Source of the DNA: Rhodopirellula bahusiensis
Lineage (GTDB): Bacteria > Planctomycetota > Planctomycetia > Pirellulales > Pirellulaceae
Length of the DNA stretch: 64,000 bases
Reading direction: 5' to 3'
Assembly: GCF_002727185.1 (NCBI RefSeq)
Contig: NZ_NIZW01000013.1
Span: 1 to 64,000 of the forward strand
Positions 49,365 through 58,671 of this stretch are shown here, piece after piece (position 1 is the stretch's first letter; the number at the start of each line of letters is the position of its first letter). A program made the translations under genes and the position numbers. A model generated the notes under the pieces. The model was given only the letters and a program-made list of their open reading frames with translations, ran no database searches and was not told where the DNA came from.

Positions 49365-50255
49365 TCAGTTGCGATAGCGTTCGTGACATTGATTGCACGC
49401 TTTCTTCAACCGAGCCATGGATTCGCTAAGTTCTTGGTAGTCTTCGCGTTCGACTTGCGATTCCATCGAGTGCACCAATTCGACGGAATCTTTCATCCAG
49501 GGACGCATCTCTTCGTTGCAAACGCGATGGGACTCTCGCAGTGCTTCTTGAAGCAAGCGGACTTCGCCGACTTTCCAGTCATTGGAACGCATCGACTTCA
49601 AAAGCACTTCGTAGTGCAAGGAGGTATCCACCATGTGGGACGCCAGTGTGCTGATCTGGGCGACTTCTACCAGTTCAGGGATCTCGACCGAATCAGGCTG
49701 AGGACGAAACCCGTCCACGTCTCGCCACAGCCCCGCGTACTGCGATCCTGTGCCTGCATTCTTCAGCAATTCGATGGCTTGTTTGCGATCCAGCCAACCC
49801 GCCGTCTGAGCAATGACGGCCGCCATCGCCGGACCACGGTGTTTCCCATGGTGACAGTGCACGTACATGGGTTCTTGAATCTGGTCCGTCAGTGCGACGG
49901 CGGCTTTGCACGCTTGCTCGTGAACGCCGTCGTAACCGATCGGAATGTGGATGTATCGCAGGCCGTGCTTGCGAGCCAACTCGATATCAGGACGTTGGCC
50001 GTCGACGCTGACGACAACCTTCACACCAAGGCTCGCCAGTTCGGCAAAAGCGGCTTCGCCATGCGGGGCTGCGCCTGACATCAGACTTGGATGAACTTCG
50101 ATCCGGTTTTCGAGCGCAGATGGGGCATGTGCTGCGGTCTGCTTGTCGGCTTTGCGAGATTCGTCCGCATTCGCGTAACTGAAACAAAGCAGCGAAGCCG
50201 AAAGGATGCCAATCGCACCGAGGAGAGATCTGATCAGAGGTTTGGATTGTTTCAT
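49365..50255 (-). CDS. exported tyrosine-phosphatase / c-type cytochrome fusion
   Basis: From ATG 50255 (MKQSKPLIRSLLGAIGIL) the product is 296 residues with a signal peptide ending near SYANA. The first half is a dual-specificity-phosphatase-like domain: GLRYIHIPIGYDG and VHCHHGKHRGP, with the catalytic Cys134-x5-Arg140. Past residue 195 the protein is helical and ends KKACNQCHERYRN: a c-type haem motif (Cys287-x-x-Cys290-His291) at the very C-terminus of a four-helix region, as in cytochrome c'. The combination implies an extracytoplasmic phosphatase carrying haem, perhaps redox- or gas-regulated; this is inference. It converges on bioA 13 bp away. Confidence 0.8.
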   Translation of the reverse strand: MKQSKPLIRSLLGAIGILSASLLCFSYANADESRKADKQTAAHAPSALENRIEVHPSLMSGAAPHGEAAFAELASLGVKVVVSVDGQRPDIELARKHGLRYIHIPIGYDGVHEQACKAAVALTDQIQEPMYVHCHHGKHRGPAMAAVIAQTAGWLDRKQAIELLKNAGTGSQYAGLWRDVDGFRPQPDSVEIPELVEVAQISTLASHMVDTSLHYEVLLKSMRSNDWKVGEVRLLQEALRESHRVCNEEMRPWMKDSVELVHSMESQVEREDYQELSESMARLKKACNQCHERYRN

Positions 50256-50393
50256 GTCACCCAAGATAACGCATTTTGAAGCGCCGGTGACAACGTGGTG
50301 GGCAGAACCAAACAACAGGACGTCGAGAGCACTTGGCTCTCAACAGTCCCAGGCTTGAGGCTTTGTTGCGTGTCCGCGAAAGGACGTCGGATC

Positions 50394-50816
50394 TTACGAT
50401 TTCATCAGTTCGATCGTGACGCTGTTTTCGCCTTCATTGACAACCGCTTGGACATCGGTGGTCGCTTCATTCCAATACTTTTCTGGCACCGCTTCGTCAA
50501 TCTTGACGGCTTCCGGTGAACCCTCAGTCATTGGTACTGTTTTCGGCGCGAGGTAAACACTGTAGGTGCCCGTTGGAATCGGATCTTTCAGCGAAAACTC
50601 GCCTCCCGCTTGGATGTCCGTTCCTGCGGCCTGGCCCGTCGTTGAATCCAGGAACATCACAGCCGCGTCGTCGTAAGGTTTGCCGTTCAGACTGACGGTT
50701 CCCGCGACTGTGCCCACGGAAGGTGATTCGCTGCACCCGAGCGAAAGTGTTGTGAAGAGTGCAATTGCGGAAAGGAGCGAAGCCGATTGAATGGACATTG
50801 GTTTTCGTCGTGACAT
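50394..50816 (-). CDS. carboxypeptidase-regulatory-like lipoprotein
   Basis: A 140-residue protein; ATG 50798 (MSIQSASLLS) may be the true start. A signal peptide ends in the lipobox TLSLGC (Cys 28). The mature part is a beta-sandwich of the carboxypeptidase regulatory / transthyretin type: GTVAGTVSLNGKPYDDAAVMFLD, GEFSLKDPIPTGTYSVYLAPKT, VPEKYWNEATTDVQAVV. Small lipoproteins of this kind are numerous in planctomycetes and often lie next to DUF1559 genes, as here; they are assumed to be surface proteins. Function unknown. Confidence 0.8.
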   Translation of the reverse strand: MSRRKPMSIQSASLLSAIALFTTLSLGCSESPSVGTVAGTVSLNGKPYDDAAVMFLDSTTGQAAGTDIQAGGEFSLKDPIPTGTYSVYLAPKTVPMTEGSPEAVKIDEAVPEKYWNEATTDVQAVVNEGENSVTIELMKS

Positions 50817-51194
50817 AGGAAGAATTGCTTTGATTGAGAAGAAAGTGGTTTGGTCGCGAAAGTTGCTGGATGAATTTGGTTTGCGGCGATTCGTTTGCTC
50901 GCGTGTTGGGTGGGGAAGACAAAACTGATTTCCAGCGCGTAGCCCTCCCCTCGCTTCGCTCGACCCTCCCTGAGGGAGGGTGATATCTTGCGAGTTCCGT
51001 CTTGTGTTGGTCAGGTCTTCTGTGACGCAACCAGGACGGAAGCTCGATTCGCTGAATGGGTCGAGCAGATACGCAGGTGTCTTGGGCTATATGAGCCGTA
51101 TCGCGTTAGCGACGGTTTGCACGCATAACCGTAGCTAACGCCTAAACTGCTCACGGGAATCAAACCCATTCATTCCTGCCCACCTACTTGAAAA
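50817..51194. other. intergenic region with hairpin, 378 bp
   Basis: Between the lipoprotein and the DUF1559 gene. A perfect hairpin ACCCTCCC, TGA, GGGAGGGT lies at 50963-50981, downstream of the DUF1559 stop on its strand, and may end that transcript. The lipoprotein promoter should lie near 50830-50950. No gene is seen. Confidence 0.5.
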
Positions 51195-52187
51195 CTATTG
51201 TGGGAACGTGGTGACTTCGCCGTCGTAGCGGCAGCAAAGTTGTTTCAGTAACAAGAAGTCGATGGAATCGGTGATGAACTGAACGCTCGCATCGCCCATG
51301 ACCACGTTGATCCCACCGGTGTGCATGGAGTTGATTACGGTGTTGTTGCGGTACATGCGGTCGGTGGCACCGGTTTGCACAATCTGTGAGTTGGGTGCGA
51401 AGCGAACGCAGGTCGTTCCGGTTTGCCACAAATCCCAACTGCTAGGACCGTCGACGGGACGTGGGTGCCGCGAACCCATCCAACCGCCGTAGTAGTTGGA
51501 GGTTCGGTTGACTCCATCGACCCAGCCGGATTGTTCCGCGATCATGATGGCGTTGGTGGTTCCATCGACGACGTCACGCATCTTGATCTTTCCGTTGGCG
51601 AACAACATGCCGTTGTTGGAAGACCATCCGTGACCAAGGTCAGCGGTTCCTTTGTTGGGATCGCCGCCGGGTACTGGGCGGGCGGCACCTTGGATACCGA
51701 CATAGTGGACATTCATGGCTCCTTCGGAGTTGTTCGAAACCGGAGCGTTTTCAAAGAGCTCGATCGCAGAGGATGGGCAAGCGTAAGTTGGCACGGCGAG
51801 GAACTTGAGAACTTCATTTCCCAAGAGTGCGTCGGCGCCGGCTGCTCCGCCCGCCATGAAGTGGGACGAATAGCTGAACTCGAGCTGATCGTAGATGTTG
51901 CCCTGTTCGATGAATGGCAAAATCAATGCACGCCAGTTCGATCCGCTGGCGGGCCAAGCTTCGCGAAGGTTATAGGAACCCAAGGGAAACGATGACATGG
52001 TGTCGTGATAGTTGTGCATCGCAAGACCGAGTTGTTTCATGTTGTTGGAACAACTCATCCGACGGGCAGCTTCCCGTGCTGATTGGACCGCCGGCAACAG
52101 CAGACCTACTAAGACGCCGATGATTGCTATGACAACCAAGAGCTCGACCAAAGTGAATCCATATCGCTTCAAGTTCTTCTGATGCAT
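51195..52187 (-). CDS. DUF1559 protein with type-II-secretion prepilin N-terminus
   Basis: From ATG 52187 the product is 330 residues. RYGFTLVELLVVIAIIGVLVGLLLPAVQ is a prepilin cleavage and membrane segment (cleavage after Gly before FTLVE), then REAARRMSCSNNMKQLGLAMHNYHD, the hallmark of DUF1559, and the C-terminal VVMGDASVQFITDSI ending in the H-x-G-G-x-N-type HTGGINVVMGD. Such proteins are greatly expanded in planctomycetes and probably form pseudopilus-like surface fibres. The lipoprotein gene follows downstream in the same direction. Confidence 0.93.
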   Translation of the reverse strand: MHQKNLKRYGFTLVELLVVIAIIGVLVGLLLPAVQSAREAARRMSCSNNMKQLGLAMHNYHDTMSSFPLGSYNLREAWPASGSNWRALILPFIEQGNIYDQLEFSYSSHFMAGGAAGADALLGNEVLKFLAVPTYACPSSAIELFENAPVSNNSEGAMNVHYVGIQGAARPVPGGDPNKGTADLGHGWSSNNGMLFANGKIKMRDVVDGTTNAIMIAEQSGWVDGVNRTSNYYGGWMGSRHPRPVDGPSSWDLWQTGTTCVRFAPNSQIVQTGATDRMYRNNTVINSMHTGGINVVMGDASVQFITDSIDFLLLKQLCCRYDGEVTTFPQ

Positions 52188-52646
52188 CGACAAATCCTTA
52201 GGTGAGAGTTCCGAAAACTTGAGTGGACACAAGCCTTCGAAACTTAAGGTGAAGATGGGAAGAATCCTTCCCAAAAGATCTCATCGTTGCATGAGCTTTA
52301 GACCCAGCTGGGCAGCGTCCGTCACCCACACGAAGGAACGCTGAAGGCAAAGGAAATGCCAATGGGTGGGGGGTGAAGTCTATTTGGATGGGATGCGACA
52401 GCGCCGGGGACGCCGGGTACTTTGCCGAGGTTTAAAGCGGTTTGGATTCACCTTGGAGAATTGCTGGTGAACCGAGAGGCTGCCTTGAAACGTAGCGGTG
52501 TACGCTCGTGCGATGCGCAATTCCGTAGCGTGGGTGTGCGATATATGAGCAACCCCCGGACCGGAAGGATTCATCCGAACAGCGGTCAATTCGCGAATGA
52601 TTGTGAGTCTGTGTTCGCTAGGCAATCTGGGCGAAGATGATTGCGT
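52188..52646. other. intergenic region, 459 bp
   Basis: Upstream of the DUF1559 gene and downstream of the radical SAM gene. An 81-codon minus-strand frame (52380-52625) is open but has no family character or ribosome site. I see no convincing gene. The DUF1559 promoter is expected near 52190-52300. Confidence 0.4.
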
Positions 52647-53909
52647 CTAAACCTGGCCGGATGAGGCTGACTCAATCGCGTCGAATAGGCCCAGTTGGAC
52701 GGTCTTTAATTGCAAGCGTTTGCGAAGTCCGACGCTGTCCAGGCTGAGTGGTTCGGGGTGACGGTCGGATGTGATCAAGAACGGTCGTGCCTTTTTGTAG
52801 ACCACGCCGATTCGAATCAGGTCTTCGTCGCGGATCGCATGATGCCGACGCGTGTTGAGGATTCGCTGGACGCCGCGTTCGCCGATGCCTGGCACGCGAA
52901 GCAGCATTTCGCGCGGGGCTCGATTGACGTCAATCGGGAACCGTTCGCGGTTGCGAAGAGCCCAAGCCAATTTTGGATCGATGTCCAAGTCGAGGTTCTT
53001 CGATTCAGGAGTGGTCAGTTCGGAAGCGTCGAATCCGTAGAATCGCAGCAACCAATCGGCCTGATACAGCCGATGCTCGCGAACCAGGGGTGGTGACTTC
53101 CCTGGCAGTCTCGCGTCCGCATGAGGAATCGGGCTGTAGGCGGAGTAATAGACGCGCCGCAGTCGATGGGTGCCGTAGAGAACCGACGATGTGTCCAAGA
53201 TGTCTTGGTCGGTCGAGTCCGTCGCGCCGACGATCATTTGAGTGCTTTGCCCGGCCGGCACAAATTGTGGGACGCGTAAGCCTCGTTTTCGATCCGTCGT
53301 GATTTCGTCGCGTTTGACTTTGATGCGATCCATCGAGCGTTCGATCGCGGGTCGCTTCTTTTCCGGAGCAAGCGTTTTCAGATCGCCGATGGTTGGCAGT
53401 TCGATGTTGATGCTCAGTCGGTCGGCGTATTGCCCCGCTGTTTCGATCAAGTCATCCGCCGCGTTCGGAATCGTTTTCAAGTGAATGTAGCCGCGAAAGT
53501 TCTCACGTTCGCGAAGCGTTTTCGCGACCTCGATCATCTGGCCCATCGTGTAGTCGGAATCTTGAATGATGCCGCTGCTGAGGAACAACCCTTCGATGTA
53601 GTTGCGACGGTAGAAATCCATCGTCAGCTTGACGACTTGCTCGGGCGTGAAGCGTGCTCTCGGCGTGTCGCTGCTGATCCGGTTCACGCAGTACTGGCAA
53701 TCGTAAATGCAGAAATTTGTCAGCAAAATTTTGAGCAGCGATACGCAGCGTCCGTCGGGTGTGTAGGAGTGGCAAATTCCCATGCCCTCAGTGCTGCCCA
53801 ACCCGCCCTTTGACTCGCGTTTCGACCCGCTGCTGGCGCACGAGGCGTCGTACTTCGCCGCGTCTGCGAGGATCGCCAGTTTTCCATTGATGTCCGAAGG
53901 TGATGGCAT
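52647..53909 (-). CDS. radical SAM protein of the putative DNA modification/repair type
   Basis: A 420-residue radical SAM enzyme. GICHSYTPDGRCVSLLKIL precedes LTNFCIYDCQYCVNR, whose Cys-x3-Cys-x2-Cys binds the 4Fe-4S cluster that cleaves S-adenosylmethionine. FLSSGIIQDSDYTMGQM, HLKTIPNA and SINIELPT follow the barrel strands. A C-terminal helix-hairpin-helix (LLRVPGIGERGVQRILNTRR) suggests nucleic-acid contact. This is the type annotated as 'putative DNA modification/repair radical SAM protein'. Its usual neighbour, a uracil-DNA-glycosylase-like or DUF4130 protein, is not visible within 10 kb on either side. Confidence 0.88.
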   Translation of the reverse strand: MPSPSDINGKLAILADAAKYDASCASSGSKRESKGGLGSTEGMGICHSYTPDGRCVSLLKILLTNFCIYDCQYCVNRISSDTPRARFTPEQVVKLTMDFYRRNYIEGLFLSSGIIQDSDYTMGQMIEVAKTLRERENFRGYIHLKTIPNAADDLIETAGQYADRLSINIELPTIGDLKTLAPEKKRPAIERSMDRIKVKRDEITTDRKRGLRVPQFVPAGQSTQMIVGATDSTDQDILDTSSVLYGTHRLRRVYYSAYSPIPHADARLPGKSPPLVREHRLYQADWLLRFYGFDASELTTPESKNLDLDIDPKLAWALRNRERFPIDVNRAPREMLLRVPGIGERGVQRILNTRRHHAIRDEDLIRIGVVYKKARPFLITSDRHPEPLSLDSVGLRKRLQLKTVQLGLFDAIESASSGQV

Positions 53910-54027
53910 GAAGTCTCGTTCTGCGTGGATGCCGCAAGAAGTTTCCCGCGGATGTTGGCTTTGATTCGTGTGTCATACGCAAAAGATCGCAAACGCTGCG
54001 CCCGTCGCTCGAATCACAATTGACGCC

Positions 54028-54198
54028 ATGCCGGAACCGGAAGCCGTCAATTCGTTAGAACCGTCAAAACTGGCCCGAGTTGACAGGCTGGAGCCGTCGA
54101 AGTGGTCATTTTTTCGAGAATCCTTTGACGCCGCGAAAAAGATTGGGTTTGCTGATGTCTGGTGGCGAAACAAGCCGCCGCATGTGCTCATCGTCTAG
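54028..54198 (+). CDS. possible 56-residue protein upstream of the M48 gene
   Basis: ATG 54028 to TAG 54198 gives MPEPEAVNSLEPSKLARVDR followed by LEPSKWSFFRESFDAAKKI and a tail ending WWRNKPPHVLIV. The LEPSKLARVDRLEPSK pattern is an internal duplication. It ends 9 bp before the peptidase start and co-orients with it, which supports a small leader gene, but no ribosome site or homologue is evident and the opposite strand is also open. Tentative. Confidence 0.3.
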   Translation: MPEPEAVNSLEPSKLARVDRLEPSKWSFFRESFDAAKKIGFADVWWRNKPPHVLIV

Positions 54199-54207
54199 GA
54201 AATCATT

Positions 54208-55467
54208 TTGTCTTTCTACGTCTTTCTGTTGGTTTTGGTGTCGCTTTGCTGCGGTTCGGCACCGGGGTGGTCGGAGCCTTCGTTTCGATCCGTGATCGCC
54301 AGCGTCTGTTTGGTTGCCGGATGGACAATTCTGTGTCACACGGCTGCTCGGATGATGGTTTTGCAGGTGAAACGAGGGCACATGCGACTGAGAGATGCGA
54401 CTCGGATGCTCGAGGTTCAGCTGGACATCTTTCGGTGGCTCGGATTGCCAGTCGTGCTGATTTGTCTCGGTGTGTTTTCGCTGGCAGCTTGGTCTCGCGA
54501 ACAACCGGTTTTGGAATCCAGCATGATGCTGCAGTCGATCATTTTGCTGCTGCCCGGAATCACGATCTTGCTGGCGACTTGGTCGGCGGAGCATGTCTTT
54601 GGAGCCCGCTTGGGGCTGACTGATGCATCGCTTCGGAACTACTTCGTCTCGCTATGGTCCGGGCTGCGAGCCGGTCCGGTTTGGTTGATCATCCCGACGA
54701 TGATGTTTTTGTTGCTCGGTGATTTGGCGGAATGGAGCCAGCCGATTGCGACGGGCAATGCGATCGCCATCGGAATTGGAGTGGGCATTGCGGTGATCGC
54801 GTTTGCGTTGCCGTGGGTGGTTGCTCGAGTGATTCGGCAAGAGCCGATGTGCGAGAACGATCGCGAATCCATCACACTTTGGCTGGATCGAGTTGGGGTG
54901 AAAACAGAGGGATGGTCGAAGATGAGGCTTGTGCGTTGGAACACCAACGGCCGCGTCTTCAATGCCTTGGTCGCGGGGCTTTTTCGTCCTGGGCGTATGT
55001 TGTTGTTGTCGGATCGAGTTTTGGATGATTTGCCGAAGGGACAATTGTTGATGGTCGTGATGCACGAAGTCGCTCACGTTCGTCGTTGGCACGTTCCGAT
55101 TCGCATGGCTGCCGTTGCACCGGCTTGGTTTGTTTCGATCTGGGTTGGGTCACTGTTCACAAATGAATCGTGGGGAGCAACCGTTGGCGGATTGACCGGA
55201 TTGCTGCTGACGGTCGGAACACTTAGTGCGGTTGCGTATCTGACGGAGTGGGACGCGGACGCGGTGGCTTGCAAGTTGGCGGTCAAGGCTGGTGGGCATG
55301 CCGAAGGAATGCCAGCCACAGAAGCCGAAGCGGCGGGGATGATGGCCGCGGCACTTGGTCGAGTCACAGCGGGACACCCGGCAGCACGTCGAGCGAGTTG
55401 GTTGCATCCAAGCTTGGCTATGCGAGTCAAACGACTCGCGAAACCGCCACGCATGCATTTGATCTAG
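54208..55467 (+). CDS. M48-like membrane metallopeptidase
   Basis: 419 residues from TTG 54208, preceded by TAGGAAA. Several membrane segments fill the first 215 residues. The zinc motif is HEVAH at residues 286-290 within LMVVMHEVAHVRRWH, with the third ligand Glu 347 in TEWDADAVAC, as in M48/HtpX-type peptidases. Two more membrane segments (about 297-312 and 325-342) lie between the motif and the third ligand. It may process membrane proteins or act in envelope quality control. The end holds a basic GHPAARRASWLHPSLAMRVKRL, a common M48 trait. Confidence 0.82.
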   Translation: MSFYVFLLVLVSLCCGSAPGWSEPSFRSVIASVCLVAGWTILCHTAARMMVLQVKRGHMRLRDATRMLEVQLDIFRWLGLPVVLICLGVFSLAAWSREQPVLESSMMLQSIILLLPGITILLATWSAEHVFGARLGLTDASLRNYFVSLWSGLRAGPVWLIIPTMMFLLLGDLAEWSQPIATGNAIAIGIGVGIAVIAFALPWVVARVIRQEPMCENDRESITLWLDRVGVKTEGWSKMRLVRWNTNGRVFNALVAGLFRPGRMLLLSDRVLDDLPKGQLLMVVMHEVAHVRRWHVPIRMAAVAPAWFVSIWVGSLFTNESWGATVGGLTGLLLTVGTLSAVAYLTEWDADAVACKLAVKAGGHAEGMPATEAEAAGMMAAALGRVTAGHPAARRASWLHPSLAMRVKRLAKPPRMHLI

Positions 55468-55654
55468 CTAAGCCGAAGCGTGTTCGAACCAGTTTCGAAA
55501 ACGCAACCGGGAATCTCGCCTCATCGGCCAATTGGAGTAGCGCGAAAAAGTGATTTGCATAGCGACAAAGTGAGATGAGGAAGGACTGTGGGAAGGCTTT
55601 GAGTTAGAATCGGCGTCCCCCCACACGTTTCCCACCTGACGAAGAGCCGATCGC

Positions 55655-57709
55655 ATGCATTCCCGCCATCTATTCTGTTTGCTCGTTGGACTGATGGTTT
55701 GGTCCAATTCGCTCGCACCCGCGCAAGTGAACGCGGACACCCAGTCCAGCCAACCAAACATTCTGTTCGTTCTTTACGACGACCTTGGTTGGGGCGATTT
55801 GGGTTGTTACTACCAGAATGAATCCAAGCACGACCGGACGCACCAAACACCGCATTGGGATGCGATGGCGGCTGAAGGGCTGCAGATGCGGAATCATTAT
55901 TGCCCGGCGCCCGTTTGTGCTCCCAGTCGTGCGTCCTTGCTGACGGGCGTGCATCAAGGCCACGCGTCGATTCGCGACAATCAATTTGACAAAGCCTTGC
56001 CGGATGTCCCGACGGTGGCTTCTGTCTTGAAAGAGGCTGGTTACACGACCGCGTTGATCGGCAAGTATGGGCTGCAGGGGGACGGCGACAGTGCCGAGAC
56101 TTGGCCTGCATATCCGACCAAGCGTGGCTTTGACGAATTCTTTGGCTACGTCCGTCACCGAGATGGGCACGTTCACTATCCTGCCGACAAATGGCCCATC
56201 GCGAACAGCGAAGGACACGCCAACCCGGTGGAGCTGTGGCACAACGATGATGAAATTTCGTCTCAGTTGAAAGGCTGCTACACCGCCGACTTGTTCACTG
56301 CGAAAACGAAGCAGTTCCTGGTCGATCACCAGTCGCAATCAGCCGACGAACCGTTCTTCTTGTTCCTCTCCTACGACACGCCTCACGCAGCGATCCAGTA
56401 TCCGGCCGCACCGTATCCCGAAGGAATGGGAGTCAAAGGTGGTGTTCAGTGGCTCGGCGAAAAAGACCGCATGATCAACACGGTCGGTCCGATCGACTCG
56501 TACAAGCACCCGGATTACGCCAACCAAGGGTGGACGGACGCCGAAGTTCGTTTTGCGACCAGCGTCCGCCGGCTCGACGATTTGATGGGCGACCTGTTGC
56601 AAACGCTTCGCGATCTGAAGATGGATGAGAACACGCTGGTGGTCTTCTCCAGCGACAACGGACCTCACAGTGAATCGTACATCCGCAACGTCAACTACAA
56701 CCCGACTTCATTCCAGTCCTACGGGCCATTCGATGGGATGAAGCGAGATTGTTACGAAGGTGGAATTCGCGTTCCGACAATCGCATGGTGGCCAGGGAAG
56801 ATCGCACCCGGAATCAATCAGAACCACAGTCAGTTCCATGATTGGTTGACCACGTTTGCCGACTTGGCCGGAGCAACCGTTCCGGCACGAGCCGATGGTG
56901 TGTCGTTGGTTCCGACTTTGTTGAAGAACGGCGAGCAAGCCTCACCGACGACTTACGTTGAGTATTTCAATGGGGGCAAAACGCCGAACTACGAAGACTA
57001 CGAGCCATCGCGCCGCGGTGCTCGTCGTGGTCAGATGCAGGCCATCTTTGTGGACGGGTACAAGGGCGTGCGGCACAACATCCAGTCTCATGCTGATCCG
57101 TTCGAGATCTATGATCTGGCAAAGGATCCGGGGGAAGCGAACAACTTGGCGGGCACGTCACCCGAGATGAAATCGTTGCAGCAACGGATGCACGATCGTG
57201 TTTTGCAACTGCGATCGGCGAATGCAACGGCCGAACGTCCGTACGACGACGAACCGATTCCGGCTGACGATTCATTGGACTCGGATGCACCGATGTTGGT
57301 CACTTACTGCCCTACAAAGACCTCGCTCGTTTCGCGTTTGGATCCCGCACAATCGACCAAGGTCGACATCGAAGAAATTGATCTCGCCGAAGCCGTGCGA
57401 TCTGCCGGAAAAGGCAACGCTCGCGTGCAAACGGTGCTGAATGTCGCGAAGACCGGCCGCTATGAAATGCGTTTGACGGCGACCGGCGACGCTGTGTTGC
57501 GACTGCACGACGCGGCACTGATCGATACGACCGGCGAATCGAACACCGATGCGTCCGTCGAAGTCACCCTCGAAGCTGGAACGCACCCGGTTGACATGAT
57601 CGTCCGTTTGGCGGGCAATGATTCGGTTCCTGCATTGGAACTGAATGAGCTGCCCGACGCTCCGAAGAAGTCACGCAAACCCGCCAACAAGAAACGGAAA
57701 TCCAAATGA
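55655..57709 (+). CDS. exported sulfatase (arylsulfatase type)
   Basis: 684 residues from ATG 55655 with a signal peptide (LFCLLVGLMVWSNSLAPAQ). NILFVLYDDLGWGDLGCY holds the calcium-binding Asp pair. Cys 88 in PVCAPSRASLLTG is in the C-x-P-S-R context converted to formylglycine. TALIGKYGLQGDG, VVFSSDNGPHSES and GGIRVPTIAWWPG complete the active site. The last 130 residues form an extra beta domain (MRLTATGDAVLRLHDAAL) with a Lys-rich end. It removes sulfate from sulfated polysaccharides, typical of marine planctomycetes. Its TGA overlaps the ketopantoate reductase ATG. Confidence 0.93.
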   Translation: MHSRHLFCLLVGLMVWSNSLAPAQVNADTQSSQPNILFVLYDDLGWGDLGCYYQNESKHDRTHQTPHWDAMAAEGLQMRNHYCPAPVCAPSRASLLTGVHQGHASIRDNQFDKALPDVPTVASVLKEAGYTTALIGKYGLQGDGDSAETWPAYPTKRGFDEFFGYVRHRDGHVHYPADKWPIANSEGHANPVELWHNDDEISSQLKGCYTADLFTAKTKQFLVDHQSQSADEPFFLFLSYDTPHAAIQYPAAPYPEGMGVKGGVQWLGEKDRMINTVGPIDSYKHPDYANQGWTDAEVRFATSVRRLDDLMGDLLQTLRDLKMDENTLVVFSSDNGPHSESYIRNVNYNPTSFQSYGPFDGMKRDCYEGGIRVPTIAWWPGKIAPGINQNHSQFHDWLTTFADLAGATVPARADGVSLVPTLLKNGEQASPTTYVEYFNGGKTPNYEDYEPSRRGARRGQMQAIFVDGYKGVRHNIQSHADPFEIYDLAKDPGEANNLAGTSPEMKSLQQRMHDRVLQLRSANATAERPYDDEPIPADDSLDSDAPMLVTYCPTKTSLVSRLDPAQSTKVDIEEIDLAEAVRSAGKGNARVQTVLNVAKTGRYEMRLTATGDAVLRLHDAALIDTTGESNTDASVEVTLEAGTHPVDMIVRLAGNDSVPALELNELPDAPKKSRKPANKKRKSK

Positions 57710-58668
57710 ACGCTCCCGCCGAACCACTTCGCTATGCAATTCTCGGAAGTGGTGCGGTGGGCGGACTGTATGGAGCGATGCTGGCCCGATCCGGATGCGA
57801 CGTCCACTTTCTGTTGCACTCGGATTACGAGCACGTGCGCGAAAACGGCTTGCGCATCGACAGTGTGTTGGGTGACTTCGTTCTGGAGTCGCCGCAGGTG
57901 TATCGCTCGGTCGAGTCGATGCCCAAGTGCGATGTCGTGATCATCGCGTTGAAGTCGACTCGCAACGCGTTGTTGGATGATTGGCTGCCGAAAGTCGTGG
58001 CCGATGACGGTGTCGTGCTGACGCTGCAAAACGGTTTGAATGTCGAAGCCGATGTGCGACGAACGGTCTCCGCCGGTCGCGTGTTGGGTGGATGCTGTTT
58101 CCTATGCAGCAACAAAGTTGGACCCGGCCACATCCATCATTTGGACTACGGGCGAATCGCATTCGGCGCCTATCAAGAAGCCGGAGTTGACCAGTCGAAG
58201 GCGGAATCTGTCGGTCACCAAATTGAAGCGGACATGCAGTCGGCCGGTATCGACGCGAATTGGAGCGACGATTTGGCGAAGACGCGTTGGCGAAAGCTGA
58301 TGTGGAACATCCCGTTCAACGGACTGTCGGTGGTCCTGGATGCCTCGACCGATCAAATCATCGGATCAAAACCTGGACGGGAGCTGGCGATGCAATTGAT
58401 CGCGGAAGTTCACGCGGGTGCGAAGGCTTGCGGAGTCGAGATCGATGAAAAGGCGATCCGTGCGACGATGGAACACACGGAGACGATGGTTCCCTACGAC
58501 AGCAGCATGCGACTGGACTTTTTGGCCAAACGACCGATGGAAGTCGAAGCCATTTTGGGCAATCCGCTGCGAGCGATCGGCGAGCAAGCGTCAACGATCA
58601 CGCCAGCGATTTCGATGTTGTATCAGCAGCTTTCGTTCTTCAATGAAGCGATTTGCCGCGACGCGTGA
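57706..58668 (+). CDS. 2-dehydropantoate 2-reductase
   Basis: A 320-residue ketopantoate reductase family protein: YAILGSGAVGGLYGAMLARSG is the NADPH loop, DVVIIALKST, VLTLQNGLNVEADV, and the C-terminal KLMWNIPFNGLSVVLDA with the catalytic Lys and Asn, and PYDSSMRLDFLAKRPMEVEAI. It reduces ketopantoate to pantoate for pantothenate and coenzyme A, although paralogues act on other 2-keto acids. The ATGA overlap couples it to the sulfatase, an odd partnership. It converges on the Tex gene 3 bp away. Confidence 0.88.
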   Translation: MNAPAEPLRYAILGSGAVGGLYGAMLARSGCDVHFLLHSDYEHVRENGLRIDSVLGDFVLESPQVYRSVESMPKCDVVIIALKSTRNALLDDWLPKVVADDGVVLTLQNGLNVEADVRRTVSAGRVLGGCCFLCSNKVGPGHIHHLDYGRIAFGAYQEAGVDQSKAESVGHQIEADMQSAGIDANWSDDLAKTRWRKLMWNIPFNGLSVVLDASTDQIIGSKPGRELAMQLIAEVHAGAKACGVEIDEKAIRATMEHTETMVPYDSSMRLDFLAKRPMEVEAILGNPLRAIGEQASTITPAISMLYQQLSFFNEAICRDA

Positions 58669-58671
58669 TCA

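Noticed and set aside
52380-52625. 81-codon minus-strand frame between the DUF1559 and radical SAM genes
   Set aside because: No ribosome site, signal, motif or coupling; composition like non-coding DNA.
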